From positions 186,001 through 250,000 of the forward strand of contig NZ_JBHTAN010000006.1 in NCBI RefSeq assembly GCF_042663585.1: DNA of 64,000 nucleotides, read 5' to 3'. The stretch is from Natranaeroarchaeum sp042663585. Lineage in GTDB: Archaea > Halobacteriota > Halobacteria > Halobacteriales > Natronoarchaeaceae. The notes under the pieces were generated by a model, which saw nothing but the letters and a program-made list of their open reading frames with translations, was not told where the DNA came from and made no database searches. How positions within the stretch are numbered: position 1 is the first letter of the stretch; the number at the start of each line of letters is the position of its first letter. Position numbers and translations under genes: made by a program. Below, in pieces: positions 51,199 through 59,504 of this stretch.

Positions 51199-52239
51199 CT
51201 AGTCGAGTTGTGCGAGTGCCCAGGTGGCGTGTTCGCGGACGTTTTCGTTCGGATCGTCGGCTTCGAGCCGTTCGAGTCGGTCCCGCACTCCGTCGAGTTC
51301 GAGGCCGGCAACGGCTTTGCAGGCGTTGCTTCGAACGATCGGCGCGGGGTCGTCGAGGCGCTCTCTGAGGCCGTCCCGTGCCTCCCGGATGGCGTCGGGA
51401 CGTTCGAGACCGACGTGGAGGACGGCCGAGACGGCGTTGCCGCGCACGTACTCGTCCTCGTCGTCGAGTCGTTCGATCATGACGTCGACCGCCTCAGTCA
51501 TGCTGTCCGGGTGCTCCTGTGCGACGTCCGCGAGCAGGCCGACGGCGTTCCCGCGGACGCCCGCCTGTTCGGACGCGGCGAGGGCCGTCAGTTCCTCGAC
51601 GGCGTCGAGTGCGGCCGCGGGGTACGCCGACGCTATTGCGCCGAGCGCCGACAGCGCGTTGGTCTGGTAAGCGGTTTCGCGGTCCGAGATCCCGTCCAGT
51701 AGCTGCGGGACGACCGGCCGCACCTCCTCCGGATAGCCCAGCGCTAGCTGTGAGAGAATATACAGCGCGTTCGTCCGTGTCGGATCGTCGGCGTCGAGGA
51801 GCGCGCTGAGTGTCGGAACGATGTCGATGAATGCGCCGGGATCCGTGGCGACGAGTTCGACACAACACCCCGTCGCTGCCTGTGTCGTCTCGTCGTCCTC
51901 GACCGTCACGCGGTCGACGATGGCGTCCCGGTGTTCGAGCACCGCCGTCGGGGATTCGGTCGCGAGCGCCCGGAGACACCGCAGCAAGAGCGGATCCGCA
52001 TCGAGTGCGGGCCGACCGAGCAGTGGGGCAACCAGTTCGGCGAACTCCCCGCCGACCGACTGCTCGCTTCGAGCGACATCGAGCAGGGCGGTCACTGCGT
52101 CTTCGTGGACGGAGGCCGGCATCGTCGGATCGGCCAGTAGTGACCGGATCTCGTCGACGTCGACCGCCGTCGGTGATTCGAGGGCACGCTCGCGAAGCGC
52201 TCGCGCTCGGTCGGCCGGATCAGTGTGTTCGCCGTCCAT
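51199..52239 (-). CDS. HEAT-repeat protein
   Basis: The 346-residue acidic protein is built of about eight HEAT/PBS-lyase-type helical repeats. Typical units are TTQAATGCCVELVATDPGAFI, TRTNALYILSQLALGYPEEV and YVRGNAVSAVLHVGLERPDA. Such solenoids are usually protein-binding scaffolds. No catalytic residue stands out. N-terminal residues 1-25 are a charged entry. It converges with the surface protein gene (stops 3 bp apart) and is divergent from the cysE region. Partner unknown. Confidence 0.88.
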   Translation of the reverse strand: MDGEHTDPADRARALRERALESPTAVDVDEIRSLLADPTMPASVHEDAVTALLDVARSEQSVGGEFAELVAPLLGRPALDADPLLLRCLRALATESPTAVLEHRDAIVDRVTVEDDETTQAATGCCVELVATDPGAFIDIVPTLSALLDADDPTRTNALYILSQLALGYPEEVRPVVPQLLDGISDRETAYQTNALSALGAIASAYPAAALDAVEELTALAASEQAGVRGNAVGLLADVAQEHPDSMTEAVDVMIERLDDEDEYVRGNAVSAVLHVGLERPDAIREARDGLRERLDDPAPIVRSNACKAVAGLELDGVRDRLERLEADDPNENVREHATWALAQLD

Positions 52240-52474
52240 CGACTGAACACACGCACGTGCCGGGCAAAAACCTCTCGCCCCTCAAATGAAACGGCTTTTT
52301 TGTTCGGATGGCTCCTAGCTATTCGTATGGGGACGACAGCCCACTTCACCGCGCTCGCTTCTGACCACCACCCGGTTACCGGTACGTGGTGCTGTCGTCT
52401 AGCAGTTCGCCCCGCCCCCGACGACGATCCGGACGCGCTGGCTCGGACACCGGAGACACCCTCGACCCCGAGCC

Positions 52475-53272
52475 ATGTTTGAGGGAATACGCGAGGATAT
52501 CCAAACGGCGCTGGAGACGGATCCCGCGGCGCGGAGTCGCCGCGAGGTATTCACCACCTACCCAGGCCTTCACGCCGTCTGGTTCCACCGGATCGCCCAC
52601 GCGCTCTGGAGCCGTGGGTTCCACTGGCCCGCCCGCCTCCTGTCACACGTCTCGCGCTCTCTCACGAACGTCGAGATCCATCCGGCGGCCGAGATCGGTC
52701 GGCGTTGCTTCATCGACCACGGGACCGGCGTCGTGATCGGCGAGACGGCCGAAATCGGTGACGACGTCCACCTGCATCACGGCTGTACGCTGGGCGGGAA
52801 CTCGCCGCGGCCCGAGAAGCGCCACCCGACGCTCGAAGACGGCGTGACCCTCGGCGCGAACGCGACGCTGATCGGCGATATCACGATCGCCGAGGACGCG
52901 ACAGTCGGTGCCGGCGCGGTCGTCGTCGACGACGTCGAACCGGAGACCACCGTCACCGGTGTACCGGCACGACCGGTCGAGACCACAGGCTCGACGCCGG
53001 CGAACAGCGCCGATGCGAGAGCGCCAGACGTGACCGTCGAGGCGACCCACGAGGACGGCGAGAACTGCGGCACGCGCGAGGCGAGTTCCGAACCGTGCGA
53101 CGAGGTGGAGCTATCTGCCTGCACCGAATCGAGTCCCGGCGCACTGGTACTGGAGTGCGACGAGCCAGATCCCGAGGAACTACTCGCAGACATCGACGGC
53201 GCGCTCGCGGCCCTCGACCGGCGAGAGGCCGAACTCGAAGACCTCCGCGAGGACGTCGAACGCCTGCGCTAG
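52475..53272 (+). CDS. cysE: Serine O-acetyltransferase with C-terminal extension
   Basis: The first 165 residues form a serine acetyltransferase: FEGIREDIQTALETDPAARS helical N-domain, then a left-handed beta-helix of hexapeptides (VEIHPAAEIGRRCFIDHGTG, VVIGETAEIGDDVHLHHGCT, LGGNSPRPEKRHP, GANATLIGDITIAEDATVG, VTGVPARPV). The catalytic His-Asp pair of the family is expected in IDHGTG and DVHLHHGC. It makes O-acetylserine for cysteine synthesis. The remaining about 100 residues are an acidic, Cys-containing tail (ENCGTREASSEPCDEVEL) ending in a short coiled coil (ALDRREAELEDLREDVERLR), absent from short SATs. Stop is immediately before the convergent acyl-CoA dehydrogenase stop. O-acetylserine sulfhydrylase is not in the window. 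Confidence 0.92.
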   Translation: MFEGIREDIQTALETDPAARSRREVFTTYPGLHAVWFHRIAHALWSRGFHWPARLLSHVSRSLTNVEIHPAAEIGRRCFIDHGTGVVIGETAEIGDDVHLHHGCTLGGNSPRPEKRHPTLEDGVTLGANATLIGDITIAEDATVGAGAVVVDDVEPETTVTGVPARPVETTGSTPANSADARAPDVTVEATHEDGENCGTREASSEPCDEVELSACTESSPGALVLECDEPDPEELLADIDGALAALDRREAELEDLREDVERLR

Positions 53273-54417
53273 GTCTCGCCGAGCAGGTGCCGGGCGATGA
53301 TCGTCTTTTGAATCTCGCTCGTACCCTCGTAGATGGTTGTCACCCGGGCGTCCCGGTAGAGGCGCTCGACGTCGAACTCGGAGACGTAGCCGTAGCCGCC
53401 GTGGATCTGGACCGCCTCGTTGGTGACGTCCATCGCCGTCTCGCTGGCGACGTACTTCGCGACGCTCGCACGTAGTGCGGAGTCGTCGTTCCGGTCGTCC
53501 GCGCGGGCGGCGTCGAGCGTGAGCGCACGAGCGCCCTGAATCCCGGCGTACATGTCGGCGATCTTGTGGCGGATCGTCTGTATGTCGGCGATCGGGCCGT
53601 CGAACTGCTCGCGCTCGGTGGCGTACTCGCGCGCCCTGTCAAACGCGGATTGGGCGAGGCCGACCGACTGGGCGGCGATCCCGATCCGGCCGCCAGTGAG
53701 GATGGAAAGCGCGGCGCTCAGGCCCTTTCCGTCCGGTGTGAGCCGGTTCTCTGCAGGGATCCGCACGCCATCGAAGGTGAGCGAAGTCGTGTCGCTGGCG
53801 CGCAGGCCGAGTTTCTCCTCGGGATCGCCGATGGAGAGGCCGTCGACGTCGCCCGGCACGACGAACTGCGTGATCGAGGCAGGATCATCGCGGTCCGTCT
53901 TCGCAAAGAGGATGTAGACGCCGGCGCGCTCGCCGTTTGTGATCCACTGCTTCTCGCCGTCGATCACGTACTCGGTCGGTTCGTCGTCTCCGCCCACCGG
54001 CCGCGCCTCGGTCGTCATCTGTGCGGGGTTCGACCCGGCCCCTGGCTCCGACAGTGCGAACGCACCGACAGGCCGCCCGTCGACCATCTCGGGGAGCCAG
54101 CGCTTCTTCTGTGACTCGGAGCCGAACTGGGCGATACACGAGGTCGCGAGACAGTGGACCGATAGCGCGGTCGCCACCGCCAGCGCGCCGTAGGCCACCT
54201 CCTCGTTGACCAGCGCGTAGGTCACTCGGTCGGCGTCATAGCCGCCGTACTCCACCGGTGTCGTCAGGCCAGTCAGATCCAGTTCCGCCAGTCCGTCCCA
54301 GACGTCCTCCGGGAACGCCTCCTGTTCGTCGGCCTCCTGAGCGATCGGCTGGATCTCTTCGACCGCGAACTCCCGGACCACCTCCCGGACGGCCCGTTGC
54401 TCCTCGGTAAACTCCAT
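53269..54417 (-). CDS. Acyl-CoA dehydrogenase
   Basis: The 382-residue flavoenzyme introduces the alpha-beta double bond into acyl-CoA. It shows the complete fold: N-terminal helical domain (MEFTEEQRAVREVVREFAVE), the FAD/substrate beta domain (FALSEPGAGSNPAQMTTEA and VIDGEKQWITNGERA), GLRASDTTSLTFDGVRIP, and the C-terminal helical domain with VQIHGGYGYVSEFDVERLYRDARVTTIYEGTSEIQ. The Glu in YEGTSEIQ is the usual catalytic base of short/medium-chain enzymes. Converges with cysE, overlapping it by four bases. Chain-length specificity unknown; no other beta-oxidation genes are adjacent. Confidence 0.95.
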   Translation of the reverse strand: MEFTEEQRAVREVVREFAVEEIQPIAQEADEQEAFPEDVWDGLAELDLTGLTTPVEYGGYDADRVTYALVNEEVAYGALAVATALSVHCLATSCIAQFGSESQKKRWLPEMVDGRPVGAFALSEPGAGSNPAQMTTEARPVGGDDEPTEYVIDGEKQWITNGERAGVYILFAKTDRDDPASITQFVVPGDVDGLSIGDPEEKLGLRASDTTSLTFDGVRIPAENRLTPDGKGLSAALSILTGGRIGIAAQSVGLAQSAFDRAREYATEREQFDGPIADIQTIRHKIADMYAGIQGARALTLDAARADDRNDDSALRASVAKYVASETAMDVTNEAVQIHGGYGYVSEFDVERLYRDARVTTIYEGTSEIQKTIIARHLLGET

Positions 54418-54501
54418 GCCGGTAGTTCCGGCGCTCGCGCGAAAAAACTACGGGCGGCCCGTGGTCTCCGACCGCCCATCGACGGGTACAGCAGTCCCCT
54501 G

Positions 54502-55725
54502 CTACTCCCGCAGATACTCCACGACGCGCTCGCCCGGAACGCCGATCCCGCCGCCCTGGGCGACCGTGGGCGACCCGCCGCCGCCACCTCCGAACTCGCT
54601 CGTAACGTCGTCGACGACGCTCTCCGCGTCGACCTGTTCGCCCGCCCGCACCACGAGGAACGGTGACTCCCCGGCCCCGGCCAGGGCGATGACGTCGGCG
54701 CTCTCCTCCCTCTCACGGCCGCGGAGGTGATCCGCGACGGCGTTCGGCCCGGCGTGCTCGACCGTTCCGACGACCCACGTCTGCTCGCCGCGCCGGAGCG
54801 GTGTCGCGGCGAGTTGGTCGATCCGTGCGTCCAGGAGCGCGGTCGTGAGGTCGTCGACTTCGTCGCGTAGTTCGTCTCGCTCCTCGCGTAGGCGGACAAT
54901 CCCGTCGGGCAGATCGGCCACGTTCGTTTCGAGTGCCGCGCTTCCCGCGAGGGCGGCGCGTTTCTCCGCGACGCGCCGGTCGATCCCGGCGGGCCCGACG
55001 GCGAACTCGACCCGTGTGAGCCCTTCGCCGGGGTTCGAGTGATCGAGAACGGTGACGGGACCGATCTCGCGGGTATTCCGGACGTGTGTGCCGCCACAGG
55101 CCGCGACGTCGACGTCCTCGATGGTGACCAGCCGAACCGTCTCCGATTCGCCGACGAGGCCCTCCTCGGTGGCGGCGTTGTACGCCACGTCCTCGCGGTC
55201 GAACGCGTCCTGCGTTGGCACCTGCTCCCAGGAGACGTCGTGGGCGTTCCAGACGACCTCGTTGACGCCCCGTTCCAGTTCGAGTAGCGTCCCATCGTCG
55301 ATATCGGTGCTCGTCCGGAAGTCGATCCGGACCTTCTCGTCGCCGCCCGGGTCGCCGTCCGGGGCGGCGATGTCGAACCCGCCATAGCTCAACTCGTCGA
55401 GAAGTCCCCGTGCGACGCCGTACAGTGCGTGACTGGCGGTGTGGGCGCGCATGGTGTACATCCGGCGTTGCCAATCCACCGTACACAGTACCGAGTGGCC
55501 GACATCGAAGGATGGCTCCTCGGCGAGTCGGTGGACGGTCTCGCCGTCGACCTGCTGGACGTCCTCAACTGCCGCCGACTCGATGCGACCCGTATCGGCT
55601 GGCTGACCGCCGCTCTCGGCGTAGAAGTACGTCGTCTCCAGTCGGACGTCTCGGCCGTCGACTGCCGTCACGGTCGTCGTAAACTGGGTGGTGTAGGGCT
55701 CGGCCGCTGCTCGCTGTCCGCTCAT
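54502..55725 (-). CDS. Alanyl-tRNA editing protein, long AlaX type with DHHA1 domain
   Basis: The 407-residue protein is a stand-alone trans-editing hydrolase that clears mis-acylated Ser- or Gly-tRNA-Ala. TTYFYAESGGQPADTG is the AlaX/threonyl-SAD entry, MRAHTASHALYGVARGLL carries the first two zinc/catalytic His (HxxxH), and DVAACGGTHVRNTREIG carries the CxxxH pair. A coiled-coil linker (about 255-300) is followed by a DHHA1-like C-terminal domain with the Gly-rich loop FGGGGGGSPTVAQGGG. There is no alanyl-tRNA synthetase catalytic core. ATG 55725 fits. It is divergent from the ligase gene at 56079. Confidence 0.93.
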   Translation of the reverse strand: MSGQRAAAEPYTTQFTTTVTAVDGRDVRLETTYFYAESGGQPADTGRIESAAVEDVQQVDGETVHRLAEEPSFDVGHSVLCTVDWQRRMYTMRAHTASHALYGVARGLLDELSYGGFDIAAPDGDPGGDEKVRIDFRTSTDIDDGTLLELERGVNEVVWNAHDVSWEQVPTQDAFDREDVAYNAATEEGLVGESETVRLVTIEDVDVAACGGTHVRNTREIGPVTVLDHSNPGEGLTRVEFAVGPAGIDRRVAEKRAALAGSAALETNVADLPDGIVRLREERDELRDEVDDLTTALLDARIDQLAATPLRRGEQTWVVGTVEHAGPNAVADHLRGREREESADVIALAGAGESPFLVVRAGEQVDAESVVDDVTSEFGGGGGGSPTVAQGGGIGVPGERVVEYLRE

Positions 55726-55882
55726 TGAGGGGTGGCAACGTCGTCGTCCTACAAAAACTATCGGGCCGGGGGGAGACTGCCGTCTCGGACGGGTAGTTGC
55801 GGTGGATGATCGTCGCCTTTCTACAGAGATTCCCTGTATTTGTGGTAGTCTGGCGGAGATATTGACATTTATTCGGAATATA

Positions 55883-55927
55883 AGGGACTGATACGTGTAT
55901 GGACGGAAGTTCCTTGTATCAGTCCCT
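55883..55927. repeat. 12-bp perfect inverted repeat in the intergenic region 55726-56078
   Basis: AGGGACTGATAC at 55883-55894 is matched exactly by GTATCAGTCCCT at 55916-55927, with a 21-bp loop. The arms could form a stable hairpin in RNA or be a protein-binding dyad. It is about 150 bp upstream of the GCS2-type ligase start and 160 bp upstream of the divergent AlaX start. The rest of this 353-bp gap shows no coding frame and no other clear motif apart from AT-rich sequence around 55856-55882. Confidence 0.55.
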
Positions 55928-56078
55928 GCCGATCAGTTGTATGTGAATGTCACGCATAATCTCGCCCGTTCAGTACTGGCCGACCGGACTCGTCCACAGG
56001 ACCTCCCGGGACTCCCGAACTCCGACGGCGGACCACAGCGGTCCGTGAGCCGTCGTGCAGGACCGATCACGCTCTACA

Positions 56079-57224
56079 ATGTCTGACCCAACTGCCACCC
56101 GCTCCGCGTCGCATCGCTCCGGAACCACGTCGCCGATCCGCCGCAGCCTCGAGGTCGAGTACTGGGTAGTCGACGAGACGGGCCGACTGACAGCCCCGGA
56201 CGGCCTCGTCGACGCGGCCCCCGGAGTCGAACGGGAGTTCGTCGAGCCGCTTCTGGAGATCAAGACCTCGCCGTGCGAGACGACCGAGGAACTTCGTAGC
56301 GAACTGTTCGAGCGCCTCGGTCGAGTCCTCGGACGTGCCGACGCGGTCGGGAAACGGCTCGTCCCGCTCGCGACACCGATCCATCGCGGCGATATCGAGG
56401 ACCGCCCGAGCGAACGCACCCGCATCCAGGACCGCGTCGTCGGCGAGAACTTCGAGTGCGTGCGCCACTGCGCTGGCACCCATATCCACTTCGAGCAACA
56501 GCCAGGCTTCGAGATCGATCAGCTAAACGCCCTGATCGCGCTCGATCCAGCGCTGGCGCTCGTCAACTCCTCGCCGTACTACCGCAGTGAGCGCCTGGTT
56601 ACGGGCGCGCGGTCGAAGCTTTACCGGCGGATGGCCTACGAGCGGCTTCCGCATCAGGGACAGCTCTGGCCGTACGCCGACGACCGCGAGGAGTGGGCGC
56701 GGCGACTCGAACGCCGCTACGGCGAGTTTCTCACGGAGGCAGTCCTCGCGGGCGTCGATCTGGAGACAGCCAGAGAGGAGTTCACCGTCGAGAGCGCGGT
56801 CTGGACGCCGGTGCAGTTGCGCGAGCGGTTCTCGACGGTCGAGTGGCGCTCGCCCGATACCGCGTTGCCGACCCAGATTCTTCGGTTGGCCGACGAGATT
56901 ACGGCGGTGATCGAACGCGTCCGGGACGGCGAGTTGCGCATCGGCGGCGAAACCGGCCGGGTGATGGAGAGTTCGGTCGTCGTTCCGGAGTTCGGCGCGG
57001 TCCAGGAGTACGTCGAGGCGAGCATCTACGACGGTCTCGAATCGGAGGCGGTTCGCTCGTATCTCGACCGTATGGGCTTCGACGTTGGGGCCTACGAACC
57101 GCTCGCCGGGAGCGTCGACGCCGGTGCGGCGGTCTCCGAGGCGGCGGCCCGGGCGATCCGACTGGAGTATGCCGACCGCCTCGAAGCCGACATCGAGCAG
57201 GAGCGCTCGGTCCTTGCGGACTGA
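56079..57224 (+). CDS. GCS2-family carboxylate-amine ligase (glutamate-cysteine ligase-like)
   Basis: The 381-residue protein is a divergent member of the GCS2/YbdK ligase family. SLEVEYWVVDETGRL corresponds to the (G)IEEE(F)xVVD signature with the first Glu ligands; FVEPLLEIKTSPCET follows; VRHCAGTHIHFEQ matches the conserved T(A/G)xH(V/I)H motif; ALALVNSSPYYRSE is the next block. It lacks some features of canonical haloarchaeal GshA (for example the MGTLG(V/I)EEEF start), so substrate may differ from Glu + Cys. ATG 56079 starts it; a GTG/TTG extension to 56055 is unlikely. It is followed 65 bp later by a class I glutamine amidotransferase gene. Confidence 0.82.
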   Translation: MSDPTATRSASHRSGTTSPIRRSLEVEYWVVDETGRLTAPDGLVDAAPGVEREFVEPLLEIKTSPCETTEELRSELFERLGRVLGRADAVGKRLVPLATPIHRGDIEDRPSERTRIQDRVVGENFECVRHCAGTHIHFEQQPGFEIDQLNALIALDPALALVNSSPYYRSERLVTGARSKLYRRMAYERLPHQGQLWPYADDREEWARRLERRYGEFLTEAVLAGVDLETAREEFTVESAVWTPVQLRERFSTVEWRSPDTALPTQILRLADEITAVIERVRDGELRIGGETGRVMESSVVVPEFGAVQEYVEASIYDGLESEAVRSYLDRMGFDVGAYEPLAGSVDAGAAVSEAAARAIRLEYADRLEADIEQERSVLAD

Positions 57225-57289
57225 TCGACAGCATCGAGTCACGAACGAATGGACGGTACACGACAACAGATGACAGATACGACACCAGC

Positions 57290-57994
57290 ATGAATCGCCC
57301 CCGAATCGCCCTGCTGAACGCGGCGCACAAGGCCGCCGACACGCGAGAGAACTTCTGTCGCGAACTCGACGCCGAGCTAGAGGCGTTTCACTGCCCGTCG
57401 GGTGAACTCCCCGACGACTTCAGATACGACGGCTTCGTGGTCACTGGCTCTAGCGCGTCGGTCTACTGGGACGAACCGTGGATCGGCGAACTCAAAGAGT
57501 GGGTCGGCGAGGCCGTTCGGGCCGGACTCCCCGCCCTCGGTGTCTGTTACGGCCATCAGCTACTCGCCGACGTGATGGGCGGTAGCGTACAGAGCATGGG
57601 CGAGTACGAAATCGGCTACCGGACGGTGTATCAGGACGGCGAGAACCGCCTGCTCGAGGGCGTCCCCGACGACTTCACCGTCTTTACGACGCACTCGGAT
57701 CACGTCACCGAGGCACCGCCGGGCGCGACGGTGTTCGCAAAAAACGAGTACGGGATCCACGGCTTCCGCACGGGACACGTCTTCGCGGTCCAGTTCCACC
57801 CCGAGTACGACATGGAGACTGCGAGAACGGTCACGACCTCAAAGACCGATCAGCTCTCCGCCGACCGGATCAACGACGTGCTTGCAGGGATCGACGCGGA
57901 ACAGTACGAGACCGCCTGCGAGGCAAAACACCTGTTCGATAACTTTCTGGAGTATGCCGTCGAGGTACAGCGAGAACGCGCCACTGCGGACTGA
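57290..57994 (+). CDS. Class I glutamine amidotransferase (GMP synthase-like domain)
   Basis: The 234-residue protein has the triad amidotransferase fold: GFVVTGSSASVYWDEPWI (oxyanion strand region), ALGVCYGHQLLADVMGG with nucleophilic Cys, and VFAVQFHPEYDME with catalytic His-x-Glu. It stands alone without a synthetase domain, as in the GMP-synthase-like GATases and gamma-glutamyl hydrolases. Its neighbour is a GCS2-type ligase that presumably makes a gamma-glutamyl or similar amide bond, so hydrolysis or remodelling of that product is one possible role; this is inference. The N-terminal segment MNRPRIALLNAAHKAADTREN is typical for haloarchaeal homologues. Confidence 0.88.
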   Translation: MNRPRIALLNAAHKAADTRENFCRELDAELEAFHCPSGELPDDFRYDGFVVTGSSASVYWDEPWIGELKEWVGEAVRAGLPALGVCYGHQLLADVMGGSVQSMGEYEIGYRTVYQDGENRLLEGVPDDFTVFTTHSDHVTEAPPGATVFAKNEYGIHGFRTGHVFAVQFHPEYDMETARTVTTSKTDQLSADRINDVLAGIDAEQYETACEAKHLFDNFLEYAVEVQRERATAD

Positions 57995-58017
57995 TCGGGG
58001 GTCCGACCGCACTCGCC

Positions 58018-58569
58018 TCAGTCTTCGACGAGTTCGATCGACAGTTCGTCTTCGAGCGCTTCGATCAGTGACCCGCCGAGTCCGGCCTGCGTGGCCCGGC
58101 CCTGTTCGACGGCGAGGAGATCGGATTCGGGTACGTCGAGTTCCTCGGCGAGTTCGTCGCGCTGGAGTCCGGCGTCCTGGCGTGCGTCTTCGACTCGCTC
58201 GCCGTATGTCTGGACCAGATAGGGGAGCTGATCGTCGTCGTAATCGGTCCCGCTCTCCTCCCAGTGGCTCGTATCGCCATCCCACATACTGCTCTCGGAG
58301 GTGGTCGAGCCGGTGTTCGTCGACGTGGTGGAGGTGTTCATCGGCGAACTCGTCGAGGTGCTCGCTCCACTCCCGCTTTGCTGTCCCTGATTGCTCCGCT
58401 TTTTCTTGTCTTTGTGCGCGTTGTCGTCGTGCGGACGACAGTCGGGGCAGACGTCGAGTTCGGCACCTGCGACGTTTGCGGTGCGGAGCGACTCACTTGT
58501 CGCACCACACAGCTCGCACGCACCGCCATCGCCCGAGTCGGAGGAACCGCCCGTCGAATACTTGGCCAT
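58018..58569 (-). CDS. MBF1-like multiprotein bridging factor (zinc ribbon + HTH)
   Basis: The 183-residue protein has three parts. Residues 1-45 hold a zinc ribbon (ACELCGATSESLRTANV and LDVCPDC). About 50-105 is a low-complexity Ser/Thr/Asn-rich linker (SGASTSTSSPMNTSTTSTNTG in shorter runs). About 118-183 is a Cro/XRE HTH (PYLVQTYGERVEDARQDAGL, QRDELAEELDVPESDLLAVE). This order is that of archaeal MBF1/TIGR00270 proteins, which link transcription and translation and associate with the ribosome in other archaea. ATG 58569 (MAKYSTGGSS) is used; an extension to 58593 is possible. It lies between the GATase and dph5 genes. Confidence 0.93.
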   Translation of the reverse strand: MAKYSTGGSSDSGDGGACELCGATSESLRTANVAGAELDVCPDCRPHDDNAHKDKKKRSNQGQQSGSGASTSTSSPMNTSTTSTNTGSTTSESSMWDGDTSHWEESGTDYDDDQLPYLVQTYGERVEDARQDAGLQRDELAEELDVPESDLLAVEQGRATQAGLGGSLIEALEDELSIELVED

Positions 58570-58620
58570 ATGTTGTATAAGACGGTCCGTCATTTGAATT
58601 TCGCGGTCCGTTCGACGCGT

Positions 58621-59394
58621 TCAGGCGATTTCGAGGGTAGCGTGGTCCGCCCCCGCGAGTTCACACAGAGCGTCGGCTTCGAGCAGGTGGAGTTCGCCCG
58701 GGATCACCAGCAGGTGGAGGGGCTCGCCGAACTCCCGCTCTGCGAGGTCGGCCATGGGAGCGGCCTCGACGAGTGGCTCTGGGCTTCCCGCCCGGGCGAC
58801 CACGACGCCTACGAGGTCCGGATACTGCTCGGCGAGCAGTTCCGCACCGACATCTGCGGTCATGAACTCATCGCGGTCGGCCTTGATGTCGAGGTAGACG
58901 ACGGTGTGCAGGTCGGCCGCTTGGTTGTCCGCTATCGTCTCGGTGACGCTCGCGGGGAGGCCATCCGCGCCGTGGGCGTAGGGGAACGGGAGCGTCGTTG
59001 CCTTCCCGAAGCGGTAGTTCTGGAGGCCGGTGAGCGAACTCGTCGCCGTCTGGGCGGTGACGCCGTGGATCACGCGCGTCTCGATGCCGCGCTCGTGGGC
59101 CCTGAGTCGCAGATCGACGTGGGTCGTCGAGATCATCGTGTCGCCAGCGGTCAGAAAGACGGCGTCGCCCTCGGCCGCGGCGTCGAGGATCGGTTCGGGA
59201 TCCTGTTCGACGCCCGCCCGATCACGCAGCTCTATCTCGACGCCGTGGTGGGATTCGAGCGTCTCGACGCTCGTCCCGATCAGTTTGCTGGTGTAGAACT
59301 CCGCGAACGCGTGGTCGGCGTCCCGGAGCGCTTGCTGGCCCTCGACCGTGATCGACCGCTCGTCGTAGAGTCCGAGTCCGACGAAAGTGAGCAT
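58621..59394 (-). CDS. dph5: Diphthine synthase
   Basis: The 257-residue methyltransferase makes diphthine on the His of archaeal elongation factor 2 using S-adenosylmethionine. It has the tetrapyrrole-methylase-like fold: MLTFVGLGLYDERSITVEGQ, VFLTAGDTMISTTHVDLRLRA, IETRVIHGVTAQTATSSLTGLQNYRFG and AGSPEPLVEAAPMADLAE. All segments match archaeal Dph5 proteins. The ATG at 59394 is directly preceded by the divergent cdc48 control region (about 110 bp). It lies just downstream of no other diphthamide gene in this window. Confidence 0.96.
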   Translation of the reverse strand: MLTFVGLGLYDERSITVEGQQALRDADHAFAEFYTSKLIGTSVETLESHHGVEIELRDRAGVEQDPEPILDAAAEGDAVFLTAGDTMISTTHVDLRLRAHERGIETRVIHGVTAQTATSSLTGLQNYRFGKATTLPFPYAHGADGLPASVTETIADNQAADLHTVVYLDIKADRDEFMTADVGAELLAEQYPDLVGVVVARAGSPEPLVEAAPMADLAEREFGEPLHLLVIPGELHLLEADALCELAGADHATLEIA

Positions 59395-59504
59395 GGGCGA
59401 ACTCCGGGCGCGTCGGTGAAAAGCGCCGCGTGTTGGTCCGATGGCTACCGGGATCGCGACTCACGAGGGAATCCTTCAAGAACGCTGGGCCGTAAATTGT
59501 GAGT

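Noticed and set aside
52329..52482. Possible 50-residue protein starting at ATG 52329 before cysE
   Set aside because: No motif, Pro/Thr/Asp-biased end and overlap with the cysE start; more likely leader or spacer.
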